Shown here: one piece after another, positions 54,474-64,000 of the stretch
Position numbering within the stretch: position 1 is the stretch's first letter
How the letters are laid out: the number at the start of each line of letters is the position of its first letter
DNA from: Tetracentron sinense
Taxonomy: Eukaryota > Streptophyta > Magnoliopsida > Trochodendrales > Trochodendraceae
Assembly (NCBI GenBank): GCA_015143295.1
Contig: CM026568.1
Location: 20,652,607 to 20,716,606, forward strand
Length of the DNA: 64,000 nucleotides
Direction of reading: 5' to 3'
The notes under the pieces: model-generated
The model's input: only the letters and a program-made list of their open reading frames with translations
Told to the model about the DNA's origin: nothing
The model's database searches: none
Made by a program: the position numbers and the translations under genes

Positions 54474-54642
54474 GTATGCAAGGCAAGAGAGATTATATTG
54501 TGTGGGGCCTTGGTTGCTGGTGGATTATTGATCTCACATTCTTCTAAACACCTTCTCAATCATCAAAGGGAGAAGTACGCAGTGGTTACCCTCATTAACT
54601 GCCGCAAGATTATGGACCCACCTCTAGATAGCCAACATCTCG
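54474..54642 (+). pseudogene. Isolated exon like a plant condensation-domain acyltransferase
   Basis: It has a good acceptor (TGGATTGCAG) and donor (GTAAGC) and is open in one frame: VCKAREIILCGALVAGGLLI, SHSSKHLLNHQREKYAVVTL, INCRKIMDPPLDSQHL. I recall KYAVVTLxDCRSxLxPxL and HSSKHLP segments from plant proteins annotated as condensation-domain or CoA-dependent acyltransferase-like; that match is from memory. No neighbouring exons of the same family are visible, so it is a fragment or part of a gene I cannot follow. Confidence 0.4.
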
Positions 54643-56260
54643 GTAAGCTCTTTCCGTCCGATCAAAATTTCCTATCATACAGGACTTCTTACATCATGTT
54701 GGTCCATGCACTTAGCAGATCAAAACTAAAAAATATTATCCTTTGAAATATATGAACAACTAAAAAAAATGATCATGTGTATAACTTTCTCACTGAAACG
54801 ATGCACAAGTGTATGAATAAAGAAAATAAAAAGAATACAAATTAAGAATAAAGAAAAAAAAAAGTGCAATATATTAGAATTAACCATCCTACAAATTACG
54901 TTCTTGTTCAACATTTTTGATTCATGGATAGAAATCCAAAAACTTCAATAAGTCATGATTTCTATCCATGAAATCTTCATTCCATTTTCCTTTCGTGACC
55001 TTGCCTCAAACTTTTAAGCTACTCTCTCTAGATCTGTAATGTCGCTCAACCAGTCGCTCACAATTGTAGAAGACCCTCTCTATTTCTTTGCTCCCAATTG
55101 TAGAAGATCCTCTCCATTGCTTCAACTTTAAGACCCTAAACCACTTAACTATATTCACAGAACAATTAACTCCTTATATTTAATTAGGGTGACTTCCCTA
55201 AGGAGAGAAATAGGTGGGAAAAGAAATCGTTGGGGAGAGAGGAGGGTCTTGTTGGGACTTGGAGTGGGGAGAGGTCATCGTTGGGAGAGAGATAAGAATG
55301 GAGAGGAATAAAGAGGGTAGTTAAGAGAGGGTATTTATGAGTCCCACTGAAGTGGAGTTGGGACTTGGGGAGAGAGAGGAGGTCTTTGTTGAGTAGAAGA
55401 ATTTGTTGGGGCATGGGAGAGAGTTAATAATGGGGAGAGAAAATGGAAAGTTAAGAGAGGTTATTTATGGCTCCCACTATGCAATGATGTGGCATCACAA
55501 ATCTTAAAATGGAGATCAAATAGGATGCAACCTAGGCATCCTATTTCTATGGTATATAGTATATAATGATAACAATACATATAAGCAAAAAAGATTAGTG
55601 GAGGTTAACAAATTCACTTAGTCTTAAAGAAGACGAGCATTCACACAAGCATTTATAAATAAATATATATACACAAAGAGAGAGAGAGTAGCATTCTAAT
55701 GAGTCATGGTCATTGAAGCTTGAATTGAGCGGTCCCTAGTATTGTGACACATGACTCTTTTTTTCGAAATCTAACCGTTGGATGCATGTCTAGACGGGTT
55801 GCTTGAGAGATGTATCAAAACATTAGCTTGATCGGTCATTTATAGACTGTCCAATCGAAGAAGGGAAGATCAACCATTTCTATATCCTAAGTAGGGTCTA
55901 GTTAACCCTAAGGGTTTAATGTTGCAAACTAGAGTCTAATCGGACTGTCTAAACATGTCTGATCAAACTTATTTTTTTGACAGGTGTCTCCAATGGAACC
56001 AACTTAACATCCAACGGTCGATGAGCATGACTCATTAGTACCTCTCCCTATATATATATTTTTACTCTATATTTCTACACCCAATCTAAGCCCTTGTTTT
56101 AAAAAAATATTAATGGTTTTATATGTTGCAGATGTGGCATCCTCTAGAAAATTAAATAAATTCAAAATTATCCCATTTTTTTCAAAAGAAAATAAAAATT
56201 AAAACACAATTTAACCCCAACCTCTCTCCCGCTTCCTCCTCTGTTGGCCAAAATCACCAA
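54643..56260. other. Non-coding stretch
   Basis: A duplicated GGTTAAGAGAGG...ATTTATGG phrase with GGGGAGAGA-rich DNA lies at 55200-55470. Small GA (55678) and TA (56051) runs are present. No gene recognised. Confidence 0.35.
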
Positions 56261-56494
56261 ATGTACGAAGTAGCATTGAAAGTGACTCCTCCTCCTCTGG
56301 AATGGAATAGCATGATGGTGTTGTTGCTAGATCTTGTGCGCCGTGTGCCAATAGATTTAGTCACAGTGCTTGACATCAACGAAAGCATGACCGGGGATAA
56401 ACTACAGATGCTAAAATGCTCTATGATCGGTGAAATCACAAGTAAGCAGTTGCCAGAAACCCCATTAAGAGAAGCATCTCCTTTCCTTTCCTAG
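56261..56494 (+). pseudogene. vWA-domain fragment of a WAV3-type RING E3 ligase
   Basis: MYEVALKVTPPPLEWNS then RVPIDLVTVLDINESMTGDK and LQMLKCSMIG match the start of the von Willebrand A domain in plant zinc-finger/vWA ligases of the WAV3 family (usual RAPIDLVTVLDVSGSMxGxK). The metal-site motif DxSxS reads D-I-N-E-S, so a key Ser is replaced. RING and C-terminal parts are missing. It is a single displaced piece with no exon partners in view. Confidence 0.65.
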
Positions 56495-57017
56495 GATAAA
56501 AATCTATTAAGAAATTTTTTTAAAAAAAGGCCAATAAATCATGGAGAAGTTGCATCTTAAAAATTCTAAAATAAAAGAAAATAAAGAGAACAAACACCAT
56601 CAATGATCCATATGATTCAAAGAACCTAAATACTCAATTTCACCTTTTGAGAATCCAAAAATCATGATATGATATAGAGATCATATGCAACAATACATCA
56701 TCCATGCCCACCAAAAATTTGAAACCTCAAAGAATTTCAAAATCCTAGAAGATCAAACCCTTTGTAAGATCTCACATTGGGAGTTGGGACGACTGACAAT
56801 TTGTTGATGTGCTTCTCTGAGTTTGACATCCTCCACTACCTTCTTTTTTGCTCTCACTTTTTGAGAATTTGGAGTTTTTTTAATGGTATTTTTAGAATTA
56901 TTTGATTTGGTAGAGAATGTCACATCAATGACATTTAAAGTCATTGACTTTTTAAAAAAAAATAATGGCTTAGATAAGGTATAGAAATAAAGAGTAAGAA
57001 TAAGGAGTACCGCTTGA

Positions 57018-57018
57018 C

Positions 57019-57079
<61 letters not shown>
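57018..57079. repeat. CT then TA microsatellite
   Basis: A CT run (57018-57058, one TTT break) is followed at once by a TA run (57059-57079). Confidence 0.95.
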
Positions 57080-57247
57080 CTATATTTTTATTATTATGAA
57101 GATGATAACTGACACATTTTTGGATGTGTTAGCTATATATAGGTTGGTTGCAACCCTGTGCTAAAGCGATCATTGCTGCCAAGTTTCATTCTGTGATTTT
57201 TTCACTTCGAGAAAAGGCCATTCTTGTGCTAAATTTGACCAATAATA

Positions 57248-57419
57248 TATAGAAATTCTGATTTATTGAAAAACTTGAGTGGATTACAATGACCCATAGA
57301 GGGTTTAAATAGATAACCAAAAACTCTTAACTTGGAAAGACAATATTAAAGATAATCCTAATATACTAAAGATACTAATCTAAGATTATTTATGAGATCA
57401 TGTTTATCTCATAGATATT
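57248..57419 (-). repeat. 3' LTR of the copia element, main part
   Basis: It matches the 5' LTR from AGATATTGTAA-side to TATAGAAATTCTG, plus the ~50-bp extra piece. The remaining 18-25 bp of this LTR lie at 59215-59239, beyond the inserted element. Confidence 0.75.
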
Positions 57420-58040
57420 GTAACGGATAAAATTCGTAAAAAGAAGTAAAAAGAAGGGGTAAAATAGGGATTTCTCATGCTCACAAATTCTGACAATTTA
57501 GCCGACCTAAGCCCACTTGGGCTATGTGCTGGCTCACTTGAGTGTTGTCTGACAAGTGATCTTATCATGACTGCACAAGTCATGATGACTCAAAATGCCA
57601 ATAAATAAGCAAGAATCACCAGAGAGAAATGATGGATGATGCGAAAGGCAAGAGAGGAGAGAAAGGGCAGAAGAAGAACGAAGAGGATGGTGCGAAAGGC
57701 AAAGAGGATGGTGCTAAAGGCAAGAGAGGAGATCAAGAGAAGAAGAAGAAGAAGAAGAGGAAGAGAAAGAGGAAGAGGAAGAGGGAGATCTGAGAAGCTT
57801 GAGTCACTCACACCCCTCCCTCGAAGTGCTGTGCAGGCGACCACTCATCTGATTCCCTCATCTTCTTTGGTGTTATCCAGCTATTTGATGCTCTTTATGG
57901 CTTCACGATCGTTTGTGGCCACCGGAGTCTCTCAAATAGGCCATGTCCACCTGATGCTCTCCCTGAATGGTCACACTGCCACTAGCACGGCCTTGCAGTT
58001 GATCATCTGATGAGTGCAATCACACATGTACTTGTGCCTG

Positions 58041-58262
58041 ACGCTGTGAATGGTGTCGTACCCATTGTAGCGTTATCTGAGCTGTGAATGGTGCCAAACC
58101 CGTTGTCACGTTGTGCTGTGAATGGTTCCGAATACGTTGTGCTGTGAATGGTGCCGAATACGTTGTGCTGTGAATGGTGCCGAATACGTTGTACTGTGAA
58201 TGGTGCCGAATATGTTGTACTGTGAATGGTGTCGAATTCGTTGTCACGTTGTGTTGCGCATA
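58041..58262. repeat. 26-bp tandem array
   Basis: GCTGTGAATGGTGCCGAATA + CGTTGT repeats about seven times, two units being extended by CACGTTGT. Confidence 0.9.
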
Positions 58263-58349
58263 GAAGCCGAGCTCGTTGTCCGTTGTCTGATGTACAGCGT
58301 ACCCGTCGTGAGCTGTACAACGTACACGTTGTCTGCTGCACAACGGATG

Positions 58350-58830
58350 CACAACGTATACGTTATCAGAGCTAGAGCTACGTTGCCAGTGCCTTATCCG
58401 AGCTAGAGCTACGTTACCAGAGCACGTTGTCTGTGCCTTATCAGAGCACGTTATCAGAGCTATGTTATCCGAGCTAGAGCTACGTTATCAGAGCTAGAGC
58501 TACGTTGCCAGTGCCTTATCCGAGCTAGAGCTACGTTACCAGAGCACGTTGTCCATGCGTTGTCTGTGCCTTATCAGAGCACGTTATCAGAGCTATGTTA
58601 TCCGAGCAAGAGCTACGTTATCAGAGTACGTTGTCTATACGTTGCCAGTGCCTTGTCCGAGCTATGTGAGCTACGTTGCTAGTGCCTTGTCCGAGCTATG
58701 TGAGCTACGTTGTCTGTGCTTTGCCCGAGTTATGTGAGCTACATTGTCAGTGCCTTCTGAGCTACGTTGTCAGTACCTTCTGAGCTACGTTATCAGAGCT
58801 ACGTTGTCTGGGCCATATTCTTTGTGCCTC
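58350..58830. repeat. Higher-order array of GAGCTACGTT / TTATCAGAGC words
   Basis: Short words ACGTTGTCTGTGCC, TTATCCGAGCTAGAGCTACG and ACGTTATCAGAGCTA alternate. A block of about 120 bp (CCGAGCTAGAGCTACGTTAC...GAGCACGTTATCAGAGC) is itself repeated (58397 and 58519), so short units are nested in longer ones. Confidence 0.8.
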
Positions 58831-58856
58831 CTGAGCTACTATCTCCAGAGTATAAC

Positions 58857-59008
58857 ACCAGAGCTCGTCCTCAAGTGCATATACCCAGTGCCTCACCAGA
58901 GCTCGTCCTCAAGTGCATATACCCAGTGCCTCACCAGAGCTCGTCCTCAAGTGCATATGCCTAGTGCCTCACCAGAGCTCGTCCTCAAGTGCATATGCCC
59001 AGTGCCCT
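58857..59008. repeat. 38-bp tandem array, four units
   Basis: ACCAGAGCTCGTCCTCAAGT + GCATATACCCAGTGCCTC occurs four times with one or two changes per unit. Confidence 0.95.
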
Positions 59009-59254
59009 CACGATAAGTATCTCTATACTGTGCCTTGTGCCTTATACTGTGCTTGTGCCTTGTGCCTTGTGCCTTATACTGACTTTATCATCGGAGCTTA
59101 TTTCAGGGTGCACACCCGCCCCCTCAGGCTCATTCACAGGCGGCTTTTTGCTATCATCCCTCTACCAGCTGAACAGCTACAAACGCGTGGCGTGTACGGG
59201 ATTTTTTCCCTTTCAGATATTATATTATTATTTCTCTCATACTCCCCCTCAAAC

Positions 59255-62200
59255 ACATAAGGATCAAGATCTTCATAAGTTTGCCACATGTCGGGTACTT
59301 CTCACCCTTGATCTTCTTTGATAATTTGTTGAAGAATAGTTGGAACATCCAACTGTACTTGGTAGTCACAGTCAATCTGTAAAGTTTTCGTGCCCCAAAA
59401 TCTCATCTAGGTTAAAGTGAGATCTTGACACGTGACTTAATCATCAAACCATCATAACATCCAGTCATAAAACATTTAAGGCAATGTAAAATATGAACCT
59501 GAAATTTTTTTTTCAATTAATCATGATCAAATCTAATATCTTAAGTTAAAACTGAAACATATTAAATAATTCGAATCATCATCATGATTCTCAACCATCA
59601 ATCCACCCTAACCATAAATCCAAGATTAAATCTATTACAATGTCTTAATTTCTAAATCTAAACACTGATAGCTTAATTCTCAGAAAATGACCAACGATCT
59701 AGATTCCATTCACCCTCGGGATAATCACCCGCTGGGCTTTCTTCTTCCTCTTTGTACTCTTCCTCTTTCCAAGGTTCTGAGGCACAAATATCAAACCTAG
59801 AACTTACCGACAACAAAGTCATCGGCTGAGTAACAAGTTACTCCGCGTATATAAACTCCTAACTAACAATATAACAATATTAATATAAAGCATAAATTAT
59901 GATTTAACAATACATGTAAGCGTATAAAGAATTCAGAATACGTAAGCATAATTTCTAATCAATCCTTATACGTGCTCACTTGTACTTATCTTTTTTGTTT
60001 ATCTTACTTATCTTTCTTGTTTGTGAGTGTATCCAATAACATGCACAATGCAATAACTTAAAATAACTCTACCCCCATATATTGGGTAGAGACTAACATA
60101 TATCCTACTTACCGAGGTACCACATGGTTTACACATTATTCGGTGCATACGGTTTGTCTACATGTTATCGGGTATATACGACTTATCTACATATTGTCCG
60201 GTATATACGGCTTATCTACACATTACTCGGTGCATATAACTTGTTTTGCCTTGATCATAGACTTGTTGGTACTCGGTAAGTGCAAAAATCAATTATACAA
60301 TCATGCTTGTGTGCTTGTATCATACTTATGATCTTGTTTTTTATCATGCTTGTGTATATTCGATTCATGAGTAAGTGAACAATGATAAACTCTCAGTTAA
60401 ACCACGCCTTAAATTATTAATTTAGGGTTTTCGAAGTGTCATCATAACGGCAATTGCTGCCATGATAATACTTCTAAACCACACAACCATAATTCCAAAC
60501 TTGATTTAACCCAATGGTTACCATCCATGCAAATGATACATCATACATCAAAATAAGGAAATTCATATTTATCATGGTTGGTAAATTAAAATGTATTTAA
60601 TAGGGTTTTTACAATAAGAATTGTGAAATTAAATCATTCAAAATACATTAATCTCACATAAAATGTCATATGTTCTATTTTAAAAAAAACTCTAATGTTA
60701 CCACAATATCACTGATTTTCATCATTATCACAAACATTTCATCAATCCCTCAACATCCCTTTCTCCATTCTCCATAATACATAATCCACAAAATAATCAT
60801 TTTTTTATCGTATCCGATCAGTACCTTGTTATTACACTAATTTCGAAGAATACTAATAAGTGTGGAGGGTGTCGAACCATAAAGATTGCGCTGGTTATTT
60901 TACTTAAAATTCAAAGATGGATTTTTGATTTAAAGATAAACACATGGATTTGGGTTGTTGATTTAATGTCCTAATTTACTCTAACTATTAAAGCAAATAA
61001 AAGTGATTAAGACTCTGCATAGGGAAATCCAGGGTATCGAATCTACCTCTACCCTCCTAACATTGATTTACTACATTCAATCTAGGGTCTATCATTTGCA
61101 ATTGATTTTTATTAATTGAGACTACATGTCTTAGTTAAATTCATTAAATAGATTAAATACTCGAATCTTAGGCATGATCTATCTTTGGTTGGCACGGATT
61201 GTCCACATTATATAAACTAACCTAGGGTTATGGCCACGATCAGTCCATCTTAAGCATAGATCATCCTAAAATTCGAATACTTACATAAGAAGTTCTATTG
61301 CATATCATTCATGCATAAAATCACATAATTTATACCTGAATCGATTTCAATCAAGAAAGGAAATAATTCCTAAGACAAGGAATAACTCTATTGAAGATTG
61401 AATCTTTACTTTAAACTCGATTACAAAAGTAATCCTCAAAAATTTGCAATTGTTATTACAAATAATGAAAACGCTAGAAAGAAATACAGAAAATACAACG
61501 TTACTCGGCTAGGGTTTCATCGAATCCTTAGATGGGAGTTTAGTTGCTCATGATGGATAGATCAGCCGTCATCAATGATGAAGACTCCATGATCTCCATG
61601 CTCTTCTCCCGGCGAGTTCTCCTCTCCCGGTGAGTTCTCCTCTCCAAAACCGAATCCTAGGCAAGGCCTTAGGGTTTTCTATTTATAAGCCTTAAAAAAA
61701 TACACTTAGGGTTCAATTTTTCAAGCCGTACACGCGGCCGAATCTAACGAAAATACGTGCGCCGATGGATCGGCCCTGGGGGTCCAATCAATCAGATTTT
61801 TATTTGGTGCTTCCCGATCAATCGGCTCTGGGGGCCCGATCGATTGACCCTTCTGCTGGTGTGGCCCGATCGATTGGCTCTTCAGGCCCGATCGATCGGC
61901 CTATCTGATTTTCCCCCCATTTTTCCGACTTTGGTTCGTTTGGCTTGCCTAAGACCCTTCTGGCTTCCTCACTTGGGGTAAACATTAAATTTTATTTTCT
62001 TTTTCTATCAAATACCTGAAATAGAAAAACAATACCCAGTGAAGCATAATAGGAACAAAAACAAGATTTAAGTATATAACAAGCATATCTTTGAGGTGTG
62101 TAATTGTGTACAATTACGTCAATCACTTTTCCTTTGTTGAGTTATACATAATAAATCATAATAGAAAAACTCTCCAAAATCACAAGAATCTTATATGAGG

Positions 62201-63190
62201 AATCTACATAATAATAATCATGCTTTAATCACTTTCTTATTTTAGATCTTGATCGTATCATTCTTATTTACATTAAAGATTATCATATTGGGAGAAAGGA
62301 ATTCATATTAACCTCTCTTGATCGCTTCTCTACGATCTATCACTTGAGAATAGCCTTTGATCTCGATCTCTAATCGCTTATCTTCTTCTCTAGTTGAAAG
62401 TCTCTAGAAAACCCTAGGTTTTTCTTTTTCTAGATCTACAAAACTCTTAGAAACTTTTTCCAACCCTTAACTCATGAAATAGGGTCTTTATATAAGGTTT
62501 AGAATCCTAGGGAAGCCAAAAACTAAAAAAAAAAAAATGTGTTTTTCGGAATTTCCGTGCGCAATCTACGATTGATTAGACCTTACTGGACCTGGCTGAT
62601 CGATCGGTCCTGATGGCTCCGATCGATTGGACCCTTACAGATCCTTTTTTTTAAAAAGTCTTTTGCTATTTTTGATTTACTTCATTTCATGCAATTTAAT
62701 TCTAAAAAATAACTTAAATTAAATGATTTATTTGAGTTTTAAAATTCATACGTTTCCCATTGATTTTATAGACTTAATTACCTTAAAATTAAACACATAT
62801 TTCTATAGAATTTAATAAATAACATGAATGTTAAGAATGGTAAATTTGAGGCTCTATAAAAGTCCACTTCTATCCCATCCCGCTCATTTGAATCTGTCAG
62901 AGCCGGTGCCCCACTAGATCAGGCTGTCATGATCTTCCCCTAAAGCACTTAAAGTATGACCCACGATTTAAAGAAAAAAATCTCGTTGGAGAGGTTTTTA
63001 ATAAATGAAATGAAATAGAGAGATCCATGGGTATGAGTATGATCTTGGGGGTAGTAAAAGTATAAAGGATGACGATAGGGTTTTTATTTAAAATAAAAAC
63101 AATTAAGAGTTTGATAGCCGGCTTGCAGTGGTAGCACCACCCACCGGAAAAAGAAAAACAAGAACTAAGAGGTCACCAAAGGGTCGGCGA
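59255..63190 (-). other. Interior of the copia element, no coding domain recognised
   Basis: Neither strand shows the copia protease, integrase or RT motifs. TGTAAAGTTTTCGTGCCCCA at 59380 could be the left end of a foreign LTR. A ~29-bp repeat (CGGTATATACGGCTTATCTA) occurs four times at 60120-60240. Two regions, 61560-61910 and 62330-62640, each have a CT-rich run, an AGGGTTTTCTATTTATAAG / GGGTCTTTATATAAGG TATA-like word and then GATCGATTGG repeats, suggesting related LTR-like pieces. Confidence 0.35.
61760..61905. repeat. Cluster of GATCGATTGG palindromic words
   Basis: GATCAATCGGCTCTGGGGGC, CCCGATCGATTGACCC, CCCGATCGATTGGCTC and CCCGATCGATCGGCC follow one another at ~25-35-bp spacing; similar words recur at 62600-62632. 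Confidence 0.7.
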
Positions 63191-63201
63191 CTTTGATACC
63201 A
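63191..63201 (-). promoter_or_regulatory. Primer binding site of the copia element
   Basis: TGGTATCAAAG immediately follows the 5' LTR on the minus strand; one mismatch to the initiator-Met-type site TGGTATCAGAG. Confidence 0.65.
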
Positions 63202-63346
63202 TATAGAAATTCTGAATAGATAACCCAAAACTCTTAACTTGGAAAGACAATATTAAAGATAATCCTAATATAGTGAAGTTACTAATCTAAGATTATTTAT
63301 GAGATCATGTGTATCTCATAGATATTACATTATTATTTCCCTAACA
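63202..63346 (-). repeat. 5' LTR of the minus-strand copia element
   Basis: It reads TGTTAGGGAAATAATAATGT...CAGAATTTCTATA on the minus strand. It lacks ~50 bp (the part with CACTCAAGTTTTTCAATAAA) that the 3' LTR keeps near its end. Confidence 0.75.
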
Positions 63347-63351
63347 TAATA

Positions 63352-64000
63352 TTTTCCTAATATAAATGAGGCAAAGTAACTGCAAGTTCCTATTTGTCCA
63401 ATGTTTCAATAATGTATGATAAAGGAAAAAGTGGGCACTTAGAAGTCATTTCGAAGGGATATATCTCTTATTTTTAAAAGACCATTTTGAAATGACAGGA
63501 GTTTTGAATGGCTTTAAGGAGAGTGCTAGTCCCACTCTCCTCACATTGCAACCACCCCTTTTGTGGCAAAAGACAAGGGTTTCTAGTGGGCCTACTGTTT
63601 TTCTACCTCCAAAAGGCGCATGTGCAAAGAGAGGAGAGAGGGGCGGGGGTAGCAAAATCCTAATTTAAAAGAGGAACTCCTTGGTCATATCGGGGTTCTC
63701 ACTTGCGAGAAGAGCATAGTTAGTCAGGAATCATTTGTGTATTTTGGAATAGTAATTCAATAGTTTGTTTATAAATTCGATGAAGAAAAAGCATAACATC
63801 AAAAGTGTATTTCAGAAACAATTTGTTTATAAGTTGGGCCAATACGCCAAAATTCGTTAAAAAATTTGGCTAAACATATCAAATGTGTATGTAAGATTAC
63901 CTTTCACTTACACTTTTATGTAATTGAATAAATAAAGCTAAATAACCTAAGTATATAAAAAAAAATATAAAATGTATAAATAAATCAAATCTAATGATTA
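63352..64000. other. Unassigned DNA at the right edge
   Basis: A 69-codon minus-strand frame (63446-63655) has no known domain. No repeat boundary was seen. Confidence 0.3.

Larger units (their letters stand above)
57420..59214. mobile_element. Mutator-like, repeat-filled element inside the copia 3' LTR
   Basis: Both flanks carry AGATATT (57413-57419, 59215-59221). The left end GTAACGGATAAAATTCGTA and inverse right end GAAAGGGAAAAAATCCCGTA are imperfect terminal repeats of a type (AAAATTCCCGTA) I associate with plant Mutator elements. The superfamily is provisional because only 7 bp of duplication are clear. Over 1 kb of the interior is tandem repeats; the left part has GAAG/GAGA low-complexity DNA (57636-57795) and a 190-bp ordinary-looking stretch. 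Confidence 0.6.
57248..63346 (-). mobile_element. Ty1/copia-type LTR element with short LTRs, perfect 5-bp duplication
   Basis: TAATA is found exactly on both sides (57243-57247, 63347-63351). On the minus strand the order is 5' LTR (63346-63202), PBS TGGTATCAAAG (63201-63191), a ~3.9-kb interior, a GTTTGAGGGGGAG polypurine tract (59254-59242) and the 3' LTR, which starts TGAGAGAAATAAT at 59239 and is interrupted at 59222/57419 by a 1.8-kb element. The PBS resembles the initiator-Met site TGGTATCAGAGC of plant copia elements. No integrase, RT or RNase H is recognisable in the interior, so the element is non-autonomous or heavily decayed. Confidence 0.8.

Noticed and set aside
57636..57795. 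Lys/Arg/Glu-rich frame that could be read as a nuclear protein
   Set aside because: It is GAAG/GAGA low-complexity DNA inside a mobile element; the opposite strand is Leu/Ser/Pro-rich as expected from the repeat.
58003..59321. Cys- and Ser-rich frames of 90-115 codons on both strands
   Set aside because: They follow the 26-bp and 38-bp arrays; overlapping frames in several registers show they are not selected.

Overview
This is nuclear DNA from a flowering plant. Two interrupted genes of plant-typical families (a Nudix hydrolase and a caleosin/peroxygenase) lie among many plant transposable elements: Ty3/gypsy of the Ogre/Tat type, Ty1/copia, LINE, SINE, Helitron, hAT, Mutator and PIF/Harbinger. 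Intergenic DNA is AT-rich and heavily nested. The sequence does not let me name the species; the density and nesting of repeats suggest a medium to large genome.

Layout. 1-10943: an LTR retrotransposon with ~3 kb LTRs, a decayed gag and no pol, carrying short tandem arrays just before its 3' LTR; it sits inside a Ty1/copia element whose RNase H end and 3' LTR follow (10944-11799). 11800-20800: a non-coding field of small DNA transposons (Mutator-like, hAT-like and foldback MITEs) and two SINE candidates. 21180-22610: an apparently intact five-exon Nudix hydrolase gene. 23325-24580: a three-level nest of hAT-like elements. 25256-27188: a broken LINE reverse transcriptase, split by a hAT-like MITE and cut off by an inverted gypsy LTR. 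28907-34129: a second, 5'-truncated relative of the first retrotransposon with much larger tandem arrays. 36212-37891: a non-autonomous Helitron. 38263-38838: a Pack-MULE-like element. 38993-44880: LTR fragments, MITEs and low-copy AT-rich DNA.

45241-52257: a caleosin gene in five exons whose second intron (4.7 kb) and third intron (1.6 kb) are loaded with transposons; its first visible exon has an in-frame stop, so it may be a pseudogene. 52418-56494: gene scraps (plant mobile domain, a condensation-domain-like exon, a vWA domain). 57248-63346: a minus-strand Ty1/copia-type element with short LTRs and a perfect 5-bp target duplication, whose 3' LTR is split by a 1.8-kb Mutator-like element made largely of tandem repeats.

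The window holds no operon-like functional system. The two genes are independent; the rest is a record of transposon insertion. The most unusual signals are the satellite-like arrays carried inside transposons, the density of palindromic TAACC/GGTTA motifs in the gypsy LTRs, and nests whose target-site duplications can be read directly. All calls rest on reading the sequence and on remembered family features; no database search or alignment program was run.
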